From positions 372,001 through 436,000 of the forward strand of contig JAFKHH010000013.1 in assembly GCA_017306865.1 (NCBI GenBank): 64,000 bases of DNA, written 5' to 3'. The notes under the pieces were generated by a model, which did not search any database, was not told the DNA's origin, and saw only the letters and a list, made by a program, of their open reading frames with translations. Within the stretch, counting starts at the first letter, position 1; each line of letters opens with the position of its first letter. Below are positions 51,801 to 61,600 of this stretch, piece after piece. This stretch comes from Filimonas sp. (GTDB taxonomy: Bacteria > Bacteroidota > Bacteroidia > Chitinophagales > Chitinophagaceae). A program made the position numbers and the translations under genes.

Positions 51801-52399
51801 ACTCAAAAGGCCTGGATGCAAAATTTCCGGAGTTTCCTGCAATCGAATTTCAGAACGATCCTAACACGGGCCGCGTATATGGTATAGAGCTGGAAGTAGT
51901 AAAGAACTTAGGTACACTATGGGAACCGCTGAATAATTTCTTTCTCGGATCAAACCTTTTGCTTGCGCAAAGCGAGATTAAAAAAACAGCGGAGCGTTTA
52001 GCATCGTCACGCGCTATTGATCGCCGCTCACCATCCAACAGCCCTTTGTTTGAACAGGCGCCTTATTCGGTAAACCTGTATCTGAACTATGCAAATAAAA
52101 AGAGCGGTACAGATATTACTACCACATTCAATATGGTGGGAGAGCGGTTAATACAGATCAACCTGGATGGTACACCAGACCTCTATTCAAGGCCCAACCC
52201 GGTATTGGATATTGTATTTACACAGCAGTTGTTTAAACGTGTACAATTGAAAGGGTTTGCAAAAAATATTTTAGACAAGCCAATTGAAGAAGTGTATGCC
52301 AACCCTGGCACCGGCGGTATGTTCTATGGAAAAAAATATGTGCGCAGAAGCTTTAACAGGGGCACAGAGTTAATGATCGGGCTTACTTATTCATGGTAA
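48899..52399 (+). CDS. TonB-dependent receptor with STN signalling domain
   Basis: 1166 residues. N-terminal signal sequence (helix about 18-40, VLKLLLLLIVVMPV), STN domain at about 45-120 (VVSVQFKEEDILTCL, LLQGTGFEW), a carboxypeptidase-regulatory-like domain at about 145-225 (GKITDEKNKPMSGVSVNVKG), the plug (ALQRVSGVTVTDDKYVAIRG, GLGDRS) and a 22-strand barrel ending ELMIGLTYSW. The STN domain is the input for the preceding sigma/FecR pair. The ligand is unknown. It opens the long operon, followed after 18 bp by lipoproteins. Confidence 0.93.
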   Translation: MQKELLLGCRHKRQSMQQYVLKLLLLLIVVMPVTRICAQQPGSKVVSVQFKEEDILTCLKKVEAASGQNIYYQPSELKPITKKYSAVFTEKPLRTVLATLLQGTGFEWQEVNNKIVIRKKERAAEKENLATEENKPWFIKGKITDEKNKPMSGVSVNVKGNKNGIVSGDDGSFIIKATSANPVLVFSHTGYGKKEYPVTDSSELSVTMLPGEVSLGEVTVSVKKRLNTESAVLIERKNSAIISDAISAQQIERTASITTTQALQRVSGVTVTDDKYVAIRGLGDRSVIGQLNGIRLASSDPDRSTIPLDLIPASLLDNITIYKSITPDKPADAAAGIVELKTKSIPAKQTFVFSAQTGMNTRAGNMVNSFYNSDMGFFGNKVKEKGLTPEFQALSAQYPGGLKDIQRKIADSRNDPAMLAEANRINNIMHTFDPVLTTRYKTAPLNQNYSVTYGDNFTVFKKHQVGLILGGNYYSRTNDIYEGTLTQYSVYQGVLTGNENVYSPRVIPNYITPNNINLGKYLNYKENTGTQTLNYGLLGGLTYRFNAQHEISFQYLGSRGAETRASNLYGAYEYTGIPGTVKNVIYSLRQSYRTLNTFNLQGEHKFLKGIYTPRLSYNLATSSSSQDDPDYRFANLADYRPNGGGAYTSPAEVPNTTGGYVGTAHLYSLVSGYVNGYGPYGIIQADPNGRRFRKLKEDNYNYKADVSVPFKLLGQKQEFKTGVNYLHRKRSFAENVLYLPGSNYSPNKALPIYEANGNLDKLVGYDRIGIRPQSGYNDEGAPRIGGFLYNIQKSPNNYKGYYETRAFYGMMDLRLTEALRLTGGVRFEMTDIQAAVDTSNVYLDASITTTDASGNKVNLVYTEPNSVYKTNYSPFYSANLTYTLNKEMNFRLGYNNSLARPELRELTNVFDFDPFQFALIVGNPKLKNQKTTSYDFRWEWFPANGEVIAVSVFYKEIDNQLTKVFKQNSKGLDAKFPEFPAIEFQNDPNTGRVYGIELEVVKNLGTLWEPLNNFFLGSNLLLAQSEIKKTAERLASSRAIDRRSPSNSPLFEQAPYSVNLYLNYANKKSGTDITTTFNMVGERLIQINLDGTPDLYSRPNPVLDIVFTQQLFKRVQLKGFAKNILDKPIEEVYANPGTGGMFYGKKYVRRSFNRGTELMIGLTYSW

Positions 52400-52417
52400 A
52401 AAACGGGAATGCAAAAA

Positions 52418-54124
52418 ATGAAAACTACTTATATCGTTATGGGGTTACTGGCAGTACTGACTGCAACATCCTGTAAAAAGAAATTAGACTTTCAATATGA
52501 CAATAGGGTAAACACAGAACCAATGCCCTTGTCCAGCACGCGCATCATTAACCTGGCAAGTGCTACACAATTGTCTATTAACGGGAAAAAATTAACCAGT
52601 TATATGCTTCCTGATATAGATGGTTATTACGGGCCAGACCAGACAAGGCCTACTATCTATTTTCCTGAAACAGGAAGAATGGGCATCACTTTTACTATTC
52701 CGCAGGAATTTGTAAATGCTACAGGTGGAATAGATAGTATTCGCTTTAGCTCATTGGGTAATAAGATCGGCTTACCGGATTCACGTAAGTTCAGTGCAAA
52801 AGATAATTTTAATGATCCGCACGATTATTATTACATACGCCTGCGGCCCAATATCGGCACATACCAGGATTCGCTGGTTGCTGTCAGCAGAAGTGTTTCG
52901 CCGCCTTCTAATCCAACCAATATTAAGATCAGGTTGCTCAACCTGTCTTCCGAACCCAATGGCCTTTCTCAGCCCGGCGTATTCAGAAAAGGCCCGATGT
53001 CACTCGCATGGGCAAATGGAACGACTATAAGTGGCATGGAGAATATAGCGCCGGGTTCAGCATCCGCATACATAGAAATGCCGTATGGAACCTACCAGTT
53101 AAAAGTATTGGAAGCAAGTGGTAAAGAAGTGCAGGGCAATAGCTCCTTTGTGCTAAACATTGCTACAGGTACGGCTATGGACTATTATGGTGACATAGGC
53201 GTAGGTGGCAGAAAAGATACATGGCTTACATATGCACCTGTGAAAACATTTCAACCCGGTGGTGTATACACCATTGTTGTGTCCATGAACTATGATTGTT
53301 CCATACCTACAGGTAATCCTAACGGAGAAACAGTAAATACAGAAGGCAATACATTCCGCATCATTTCCGATATAAGTGAACCTGTGAATGTTATTTACAG
53401 CAGGGTACAGGCGGTAAACGTAACGCAGGGAACAGACGTGCAATGGCTGGTGAATGATAAGCCATTGGGTAATGCACTATCATTTACACAACAAACCGAT
53501 TACAAAACATTTGTAACGGGTGTGTACACACTTAAAGCAACAGATAAGTCAGGTGCTACACTGGCTCAGCAGGAGCTGCGTTTGCAACCCGGTGATAATA
53601 TAACAGCGTGGTTATATCCTGCTAAAGACGGTAAAGCCACCATAGCGCTCTCTTCCAATAACATGAGCGGAAAATTTTTTAATGGCAATGCAGGTGAAGA
53701 AGGCTCTTATAGCATGTACAAAGACAATACACCTACATGGACGCGCTTTATGAATTTTTGCAGCGAGCTGGATGAGGTGACTTTTACCACAGATGACGGA
53801 CAACCATTTTTAGCTACGCCAGGCAGTGTTGCCGTAAATGCTTCACAACATATCCAGTTAGGGAAACCGGTTACGCAAGATCCAAACGTGCAACTGATGC
53901 TGAACATGCCAGGTAAAGTACTGGTATATGCATCGCGCCCGGGCATAACGCCGGGAGACTGGTTATCACAGATCACACCATTAAAAAGCACAGACTTCAT
54001 TGCCAATCCTTCCCTGTATAAAACGCCGCAGTTGCCTAACCGCGAACCCGGTTACTATACAGTAGCGCTTGTTGGAAAAAAAGTCGGCGAAGCAAGAATG
54101 ATCATTATTAAACATAACAAATAA
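52418..54124 (+). CDS. Surface lipoprotein, possibly DUF4397-like
   Basis: 568 residues from MKTTYIVMGLLAVLTATSCKKK, a lipobox TATSC. The early STRIINLASATQLSINGKKL and later RIISDISEPVNVIYSRVQAVN with PYGTYQLKVLEASGK resemble DUF4397-type beta domains, repeated at least twice. No enzyme motif. It follows the STN receptor by 18 bp, the place usually held by SusD. It is not SusD-like, as it lacks the TPR helices. Confidence 0.6.
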   Translation: MKTTYIVMGLLAVLTATSCKKKLDFQYDNRVNTEPMPLSSTRIINLASATQLSINGKKLTSYMLPDIDGYYGPDQTRPTIYFPETGRMGITFTIPQEFVNATGGIDSIRFSSLGNKIGLPDSRKFSAKDNFNDPHDYYYIRLRPNIGTYQDSLVAVSRSVSPPSNPTNIKIRLLNLSSEPNGLSQPGVFRKGPMSLAWANGTTISGMENIAPGSASAYIEMPYGTYQLKVLEASGKEVQGNSSFVLNIATGTAMDYYGDIGVGGRKDTWLTYAPVKTFQPGGVYTIVVSMNYDCSIPTGNPNGETVNTEGNTFRIISDISEPVNVIYSRVQAVNVTQGTDVQWLVNDKPLGNALSFTQQTDYKTFVTGVYTLKATDKSGATLAQQELRLQPGDNITAWLYPAKDGKATIALSSNNMSGKFFNGNAGEEGSYSMYKDNTPTWTRFMNFCSELDEVTFTTDDGQPFLATPGSVAVNASQHIQLGKPVTQDPNVQLMLNMPGKVLVYASRPGITPGDWLSQITPLKSTDFIANPSLYKTPQLPNREPGYYTVALVGKKVGEARMIIIKHNK

Positions 54125-54134
54125 AAATATTGAG

Positions 54135-55304
54135 ATGAATAACAGGTATAGAATCATTGTTGCGCTTCTTGTTATGTGCCTGGGTGCGGCCTGCAGAAAA
54201 ACAGAGTTTGCAGATATAGAGAATCCTGCATACCTGCGCGTGTTTAACAGTCTTGACTACCAGTTAACGCTAGGTAATAAAGATGCACCGCAAACATTTC
54301 TCACCATGCTGATAGACCCGGTACTGGATAAAGATGGCATACCGGAAAGCGCCGCCATCACCGGCGATTTCCTGGACAAACGCGATTCGTGGGCAAGGCC
54401 TTATCCGGATGCTGTAAATACATCTATATGGCAAAAAGAATATCCCGGTTCATTAAAAGTGTTGGCTGGTCCTATCCTGAATGGGTATGACCTCTCCAGT
54501 TGGGCACAAGTACCCTCAGGCAAGCACCGCATTCTTTTTCGTACACGTCCGTATAGCAATACGCCATTCTTTAGTCTTGAAAAAAATCTGCGAGGCGTTA
54601 CGCTGGTCGATACCACGGTGGAGCTGCAATCATACGAAGTGTACACCATGCATGTGCTGGAGCAGGTGTATGAAACGAAAAAAACGGGATTGTATATACG
54701 TAACGAAACTTTCGTGAAGCAACCGTTGAGCGACTCATTTGTATATGTAAATTTTTATAACCTCAGCTCGCAGGGATATTTTGACTTTACATCGAAAGTG
54801 ATAGATAACAACGCAGTGCCTAACCGGAAAATGGAAGATAAGATGACGGTGTATTACAGCCTGGGGCGTCCGGCGAATAATGTGCTTACACCCATTGCAG
54901 GGTTCAATTACCTACCCTTGGGTACCGTAACCCGCTCACAAGACACACGTGTTGCACCATACTATAGCTTTCCGCTGTTCCCTGATACAAGTGTCAACAA
55001 AATTTTTACAGGCAATATGGCACAGGTTTTTTATTTCTGCGCGCCCGGCCTCACACCTTTTAATATCTATAATACAGACCCTGGACAATACTCCGCTATT
55101 GCAATAGGCGACTACGGTTATACTGCTGGTACTGCAGGCGTACCTTATGGTATAAAAGCAGATCTGCGCACCGGTCTTATCATCAGCACGCATTCAGGTG
55201 TGAACAATCCGCGGTCTTTCGCAACGGTGAATACACTGGAGTTTATCAACGATAAATTTTATCTCATGACTATTCAGCGGAAATACGCGCCACCTATTTA
55301 TTAA
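54135..55304 (+). CDS. Surface lipoprotein of unknown family
   Basis: 389 residues. MNNRYRIIVALLVMCLGAAC gives a lipobox with Cys20. The mature chain is beta-rich (AYLRVFNSLDYQLTLGN, SGKHRILFRTRPYSNTPFF, FVYVNFYNLSSQGYFDF). The YLRVFNSL start recalls DUF4397 but the match is loose. It is 10 bp after the previous gene and 20 bp before the first fasciclin gene. Confidence 0.6.
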   Translation: MNNRYRIIVALLVMCLGAACRKTEFADIENPAYLRVFNSLDYQLTLGNKDAPQTFLTMLIDPVLDKDGIPESAAITGDFLDKRDSWARPYPDAVNTSIWQKEYPGSLKVLAGPILNGYDLSSWAQVPSGKHRILFRTRPYSNTPFFSLEKNLRGVTLVDTTVELQSYEVYTMHVLEQVYETKKTGLYIRNETFVKQPLSDSFVYVNFYNLSSQGYFDFTSKVIDNNAVPNRKMEDKMTVYYSLGRPANNVLTPIAGFNYLPLGTVTRSQDTRVAPYYSFPLFPDTSVNKIFTGNMAQVFYFCAPGLTPFNIYNTDPGQYSAIAIGDYGYTAGTAGVPYGIKADLRTGLIISTHSGVNNPRSFATVNTLEFINDKFYLMTIQRKYAPPIY

Positions 55305-55324
55305 TTCATCACATACTCACATAT

Positions 55325-56419
55325 ATGATCCACTTCTTAAAAATATTATTTGTCGCACTTGTACTATGCCTGGCCGGCGTTGGTTGCAAGAAAGATAATC
55401 TTACCGCGCCTGTTGATATTACAACGGTGCCGCGTACCATAGGTGCGTTTATTGAAAACAACTACGACCTCAGCCTGCTGCATAGTGCATTGGTAAAAAC
55501 AGGGTTGATAGATAGCCTGAAGCAGGCAGGCGCTTATACGCTGTTTGCACCTGACAATGCAGCGTTCAATACCATAGGCATTGCCAGTACTGCAGACCTG
55601 GATAAAATGAATACAGATAGCCTGCGCTTTATATTAAAATACCACGTTATCCGCGACAGATATTTTGTTAGCTCTTTTCCGGCACAGTTAGACAATAAAT
55701 ACACCACTCTCACAGGGCAACAGCTCTATGTCTCTATAGGTAAAGATGGTGTATCACCTGGAACCGAAGGCAAATTTGTATTTGTAAACGGCTCTATGAT
55801 CATGCCGGAGGAGAAACGTAATATAGCCTTGGCAAATGGTGTAATACACATTATACGCCGCCCGCTAAACTATACACAAGGCAGCGTACAAGACTATATT
55901 TCCAAAGATACCAGCCTGACTGTTTTTGCCATATTGATGAAAAAATTTGGTTACTGGGATGGATTGAAAACACAAAAATCCGTTACAGTCTATGCGCCAT
56001 CCAACCAGGCATTTGCCAATTACCTGATCACCGCCGACAGTGCTGCTAAAATAAACACAGCGAAGTATAAGCCATTGGCCTTTGGTGTGTACACCTTGCA
56101 GATGCAACCACTGCATGTCTTCTCTACGGATGGTTACGCCTTAGCAGGCAATTCAGGCATCTTACCCGGAAATGCGTTAGTCACGGACAGCTTTAGTGTG
56201 CTGCCAAGTTACCAGTATAACTTCTTTGCCAAAATCGATGAAACTGCTATCTGGTTAAAAACACAAGTAGGCTATAGCGACTGGATAAATAATGTAACAG
56301 GGCCTGCCACTGTGAACTATTACAATGGCTATGTATTTGGCGCAGACCGGCTTGCAGAAAATGGAATAGTGCATGTAGTAGACAAACTTTTTATTAACCC
56401 CTCATTAATGCTGAAATAA
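55325..56419 (+). CDS. Lipoprotein with two fasciclin (FAS1) domains (first of three)
   Basis: 364 residues. Lipobox AGVGC in MIHFLKILFVALVLCLAGVGC. FAS1 domain 1 at about 40-185 has YTLFAPDNAAFNTIG and a closing NGVIHIIRRPL. Domain 2 at about 190-360 has VTVYAPSNQAFANYL and ENGIVHVVDKLF. FAS1 domains bind proteins or glycans at surfaces. It is part of the tightly spaced operon. Confidence 0.88.
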   Translation: MIHFLKILFVALVLCLAGVGCKKDNLTAPVDITTVPRTIGAFIENNYDLSLLHSALVKTGLIDSLKQAGAYTLFAPDNAAFNTIGIASTADLDKMNTDSLRFILKYHVIRDRYFVSSFPAQLDNKYTTLTGQQLYVSIGKDGVSPGTEGKFVFVNGSMIMPEEKRNIALANGVIHIIRRPLNYTQGSVQDYISKDTSLTVFAILMKKFGYWDGLKTQKSVTVYAPSNQAFANYLITADSAAKINTAKYKPLAFGVYTLQMQPLHVFSTDGYALAGNSGILPGNALVTDSFSVLPSYQYNFFAKIDETAIWLKTQVGYSDWINNVTGPATVNYYNGYVFGADRLAENGIVHVVDKLFINPSLMLK

Positions 56420-56430
56420 ACGATACACTT

Positions 56431-57624
56431 ATGAGACAGAACAATCGCTTTGCACAAGCGGTCATGGCGCTGGCACTGGCAGGTATAACATGTTTGTCCT
56501 GCCGTAAGCAAGACATACTGCCGGAGCCGGTAGGAGAGCCAATACCCTATAAAGGCGCGGATAAGACATGGCAGCAGTTATTAGACGCCTCACCTTATAC
56601 TTTTTTTCAAACAGCATGGAAGCGTTCCAATATGGGCGATATTATTAAAAAAGACGCTGCTGCTTTTTATACATTTTTTGTACCATCGGATAAGGCTTTC
56701 CAGGATGCGGGCTGGACACTGGACAAGATCAAAACAGTACCCGTAGCACAACTAGATACCTTATTATCCAACTATACTGTTTCAGGTATTTTCAAACCGG
56801 TAATATTTGAAACAATAACAGGGAGCCAGGCGTTGCGCACGCTGGCGCGTCGTAATGACCTGCCCAACTACCAGTTTAGCGGTAAATTTTATACCACCTT
56901 TTTATTCACTGCAAAGCACGGTGATAGTTTATATGTGAATGGGATGGGCATGAATAAGTGGGGAACTGGCAAAGAAGGTACGAATGGGATGATCTATCCT
57001 ATTGAAAAATTAATAACACGGCCTGAAAAGACAATGTGGGAATACCTTACGGAAGATCCACGGTTTTCATTGTTTACAGATGCAGTGCTTATCAACGATA
57101 GCTTATATCAAAGTGACTGGCGTAGTGTAAACCCGATCAATATATTGCAATCAGGTCCTGATTATCCGCAGTTCACCTTGTTTGCACCTACCAATGATGC
57201 GTTTAAAAAAATAGGTATTCAGACCACAGACGATGTCAGGGATTATTGTATGCGCGTATGGCCTTTACCACAACCGGATTATGATCCTGATTTCTTTTAC
57301 CAGGACCCTATAACATCTCTTGATTCCATACTCTTTCCGCATGGCCTGGAAATGTACCGGTATTATACAGGCCAGGGTACAGGGCCGGTTTTCTTTACAA
57401 ATGACTTCCTGGACAACGGGCCTGTGCTTTCAAATATTATGCTGGCAGCAGGGCAAAAATATTCCAGCCCGCCATTGTACCTACGCATAGCATTTAGCAA
57501 GCAAAATGAAGAGCCTTTGGTAAAACGTTTTGGCAATAAGGGAAATGCGATGCAGCTCAAAGAAAAAAATATCCGTGTCACCAATGGCGTCATTCACATT
57601 GTGGATGAGCTGTTCCTGCCTTAA
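56431..57624 (+). CDS. Lipoprotein with two fasciclin (FAS1) domains (second of three)
   Basis: 397 residues. Signal peptide to CLSC (MALALAGITCLSC). Domain 1 at about 35-195 has YTFFVPSDKAFQDAGWTL; domain 2 at about 200-395 has FTLFAPTNDAFKKIG and a late VTNGVIHIVDELF. An insertion with DYDPDFFYQDP in domain 2 sets it apart from its neighbours. It is 11 bp after the first fasciclin gene. Confidence 0.88.
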   Translation: MRQNNRFAQAVMALALAGITCLSCRKQDILPEPVGEPIPYKGADKTWQQLLDASPYTFFQTAWKRSNMGDIIKKDAAAFYTFFVPSDKAFQDAGWTLDKIKTVPVAQLDTLLSNYTVSGIFKPVIFETITGSQALRTLARRNDLPNYQFSGKFYTTFLFTAKHGDSLYVNGMGMNKWGTGKEGTNGMIYPIEKLITRPEKTMWEYLTEDPRFSLFTDAVLINDSLYQSDWRSVNPINILQSGPDYPQFTLFAPTNDAFKKIGIQTTDDVRDYCMRVWPLPQPDYDPDFFYQDPITSLDSILFPHGLEMYRYYTGQGTGPVFFTNDFLDNGPVLSNIMLAAGQKYSSPPLYLRIAFSKQNEEPLVKRFGNKGNAMQLKEKNIRVTNGVIHIVDELFLP

Positions 57625-57642
57625 CATTTAAACAATTGAAGC

Positions 57643-58623
57643 ATGAAAAAAATGTTCTATGCCGGTTTGTTTGTGCTGTTGCTTGCGTCTTGTAAAAAAG
57701 ATGAAGAAGCACCCGTGCTATCCAATAATTTATCAAACAGGCTCAACTATATTATAGACGATAATAAATTCAATTTCTCTTTTTTCAACGCCGCGTTAAA
57801 ACGTACGGCTTATGGAAAACTGTTGATGCAGGATGGCCCATACACCGTACTGCTGCCAGACAACAACGCTTTTATGAAAGCAGGTTACGGTACAGCAGAC
57901 CGCGTACTGACCGAGAGCGCCACTGTATTGAACCAGATGGTTCCATACCATATACTGAGCGGCACATGGGAGCTGAATAAATTGCCTTTTGCATTCAACC
58001 AGGAGTTGACAGCTATTACAGGAAAAAAACTGTACGTAACCAGGTGGGTAAAGAACAGCGATACAATTCTCACCATTAATGGTACAAAAATATTGACCTA
58101 CAACCTGCCTGCAACCAATGGCCTCATACAGGTATTAGACCAGGTATTGCAGCCAATGGTATATGAAACTTTATCAGATGCTTTGTCATCCGATACATCG
58201 CTTACGTTTTTGAATGTGGCATTGCAAACTGCGAATATGAAAAGCCTGCTCTCCGGCAGTAAAGCATATACCATTTTTGCGCCTAACAACAAAGCGTTCA
58301 GGGCACTTGGCTTTGCCTCTACAGACAGCATCAGGCAAACGCCAGTGAGTAAGCTTACAGAACTGCTGACCTACAATATACTTGATGGCCGCAGGTTTAT
58401 ATACGACTATGTGCTCACCACCGGCGCAACAGATAAGGCACAGCAGGCCATGCTGAATGGAAATAATATAACGGTTACATTATTAAAGAGCGGTGTGAAT
58501 TACACAGGTATCAGCGTTACAGGTATTGGTAATACCACTGCGTCCGGTATTGTTAAATCAAATGTGATGGCAGGTAATGGTGTAATACACATTACCGACC
58601 AGGCATTAAAAGAAAACCAGTAG
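57643..58623 (+). CDS. Lipoprotein with two fasciclin (FAS1) domains (third of three)
   Basis: 326 residues. Lipobox LLASC in MKKMFYAGLFVLLLASC. Domain 1 at about 25-170: YTVLLPDNNAFMKAG and NGLIQVLDQVLQP. Domain 2 at about 175-325: YTIFAPNNKAFRALGFASTDS and GNGVIHITDQALK. It is shorter than the other two. It is 18 bp before and 13 bp after its neighbours, consistent with one transcript. Confidence 0.88.
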   Translation: MKKMFYAGLFVLLLASCKKDEEAPVLSNNLSNRLNYIIDDNKFNFSFFNAALKRTAYGKLLMQDGPYTVLLPDNNAFMKAGYGTADRVLTESATVLNQMVPYHILSGTWELNKLPFAFNQELTAITGKKLYVTRWVKNSDTILTINGTKILTYNLPATNGLIQVLDQVLQPMVYETLSDALSSDTSLTFLNVALQTANMKSLLSGSKAYTIFAPNNKAFRALGFASTDSIRQTPVSKLTELLTYNILDGRRFIYDYVLTTGATDKAQQAMLNGNNITVTLLKSGVNYTGISVTGIGNTTASGIVKSNVMAGNGVIHITDQALKENQ

Positions 58624-58636
58624 AAAAAGAATAGCA

Positions 58637-61600
58637 ATGAAACAACTCTTATACATTATATCCATTTTCGTTTTGCTGGTGGCAACACGCACACAGGTGC
58701 TTGCACAGGAAACAAATGGTGCAATAAGCGGTAAAGTAACGGATGCAAAAAAAGAACCGCTTGCGGGCGTGTCTGTTACCGCAGTGCATGTGCCTTCGGG
58801 AACAAAGTACGGCGTGTCAACTACCAATGATGGACGTTATTATCTCAATGGATTACGTATTGGTGGCCCATACACGGTTACTGTAAGCATGACAGGTAAG
58901 CAACAGCAGGTGCAGGAGCAGGTGGTTATCAGGCTGGGGGAGCAACTGCAATTCAATTTTGAAATGACGGATGCAAGCGCAGAACTATCTGCGGTAGAAG
59001 TACGTACAAAGAAAGCCGGCCCTAAAGCAAATGCATTTGGCGCCGGTCAAAACATCAGCAGGGCACAACTAGCCGGTATGCCAACCATATCGCGCAGTAT
59101 GCAGGACATGACAAAGATGGTTCCGCAAAGCACAAAAGACAACTCGTTTGCTGGGACCAACTTCCGCTATAACAACATTACAATAGATGGCGCGATCAAT
59201 AATGATGCGATAGGGTTCAGCCCATCTATGGGCGGCATTACCGGTAGCTCAGGCATGCCAGGCTCCAGCACAAGAACAAACTCTATTTCGCTGGACGCTA
59301 TAGAAGACATGCAGGTGTACATAGCCCCGTTCGATGTTAAGATAGGCAACTTTACAGGCGGCAGTATCAACGCTGTAACAAGAAGCGGTACCAATAGCGT
59401 TACTGGTTCTGTATATGCGTATGGCCGCAACGGAAGTGTTACGGGTAAAGATAAAGTAGGTACGCTCGGAAAAATGAGCAACGATTTTTATGATTATCAA
59501 ACAGGTTTCCGTGTTGGCTTTCCCATTATTAAAAACAAACTCTTCTTCTTTACCAACGAAGAAATAACCGACCGGCGCGATCCTGCCCAGCTTGTAGCAG
59601 GGCAAAAAGAAACCGCGAATATCCTGAGTGTAAACGATGCAGAGAATATCCGTAACACTACACTTAGCCGTTATGGCAATGCGTTTGATCCCGGAACAGC
59701 AGGTGCTTTTAATAACTATGCACGGTCACAAAAATTCTTCAATCGTATAGACTGGAATATAAATGACAAAAACCAGTTATCTATACGTAACAATACGATC
59801 TTCTCTAAGTCTATGAATATGGACAGGGACCAGCAGGATTTTCGTTTCTCCAGCATGGCGTATGCGCAAACAAATAACCAGCACTCTACCGTGTTGGAAT
59901 GGAAGTCCCGCTTCAACAACAGTTGGTCTTCCAGTTTCATTGCAGGGTATAGTGTAGTGCATGACAAACGTGACCCTACTTCTGACCCTTCTTTACCGCA
60001 GGTACAGATCATGGGCCGTACACCTGGCACCACTATTTACTTTGGCACAGACAGGGAAGCCAGCATTTTCGATATGAAGCAACGCACCCTGGAGCTGACG
60101 GCAAACGTTACATGGCGCAAAGGAAAGCACACCGTACTAATGGGCACACACAATGAGCTGTACAGGATTGATTATGGGTTTGTAAATAGCTGGAACGGGC
60201 GTGTGGATTTTTTAAGTATTGAAGATTATGTAGCCAACAAACCTTATCGTGTACGTGGCAGTTACAACTATCACAACAACGACAGGGATTATATACTGGC
60301 ACATCCTGAAGCAAAGTTTAATGTAAACATGAACAGCGCTTACATACAGGATGAAATACAACTGACAGATAAAATAAAATTAATACCGGGCCTTCGCGCA
60401 GACTATACCTGGCTGCCCGAAAAAGCGGCACTGAGCGATCTTACGCGCAACGCTTATACAGATAACTCATTTGGTACAACGTACACTTACACGCCATTAA
60501 ACCGTATAGACAAAAGTTATCTTAACCGTGTGCAAATATCTCCGAGGTTGGGCTTCAGGTATGATGTTAACCAGCAATTGGTTCTACGCGGAGGCACAGG
60601 CATTTTTACAGGACGTGTGCCTTTTGCATGGATCGCTTATGCCTATTACAACAATGGGATCAACTACGGTTCATTCGATCAGAAAGCAGATACAAAAGTA
60701 TTTGTGCCGGGAACAGATCCTTTACGCGGCGGCAAAAATGGTATAGCAGGATTTATTGAACAGAATGGCGCAGACATTAAGAATGTATATGCTGGTAAAA
60801 CGCAGGTAGATGTAATGGACAACAATTTTGTATTGCCAAAAGTATGGCGTACCAGTATAGCTGCCGATTATACAACTACCAGTGGTTATAAGTTTACCAT
60901 AGAAGGTATTTACACCAAAACGCTGAAAGACGTTATGTTTCAGCAAGTGAATATTAAAGATGATCCACGCTACTATGCTTATGACAAAGACAAGCAGCAA
61001 CCCATTTTCAGCGGTACAGTAGACCCACATTTTTCCAATGCATACCTGCTTAGTAATACAGGTAAAGGCTATCGCTATAGCATTACCGCAGCTATTAATA
61101 AAAGTTACAAATGGGGCATGAATGCATCTGTAGCATATACGTATGGTGGCTCTAAAGATATATCTAACGGCATCCGTAACTCTATGGAAAGTAACTGGCA
61201 GCTAAACCAGGCATTGAACCCGAATAATGCCGGCCTTGCATGGTCTAATTTCGACATCCGTCATCGCATTGTAGCGAATGCTGCATACAGGAAAGCATGG
61301 AGCAAACATTGGGCAACACAGGCTACACTATTTGTTACAGCCCAATCAGGAAGTCCATTCACCTATGGCGTTGTAAACAACAGCGTTCAAGGGCTGCCGC
61401 AGCAAGTAAGCCTTGTGTATATTCCAAAAACAGACGAAGCCATCCGATTCTTCCAGGATTATACAAATACAAGCGGGCAACTGGTAACTGCCGCTGCACA
61501 GGCTGCTGCGTTTAACCAGTTCGTAGAAAGTAATGATTACCTGCGTTCCCGCCGTGGAGGTTTTACAGAGCGTAATACAGGACGCACGCCGTGGAATGTG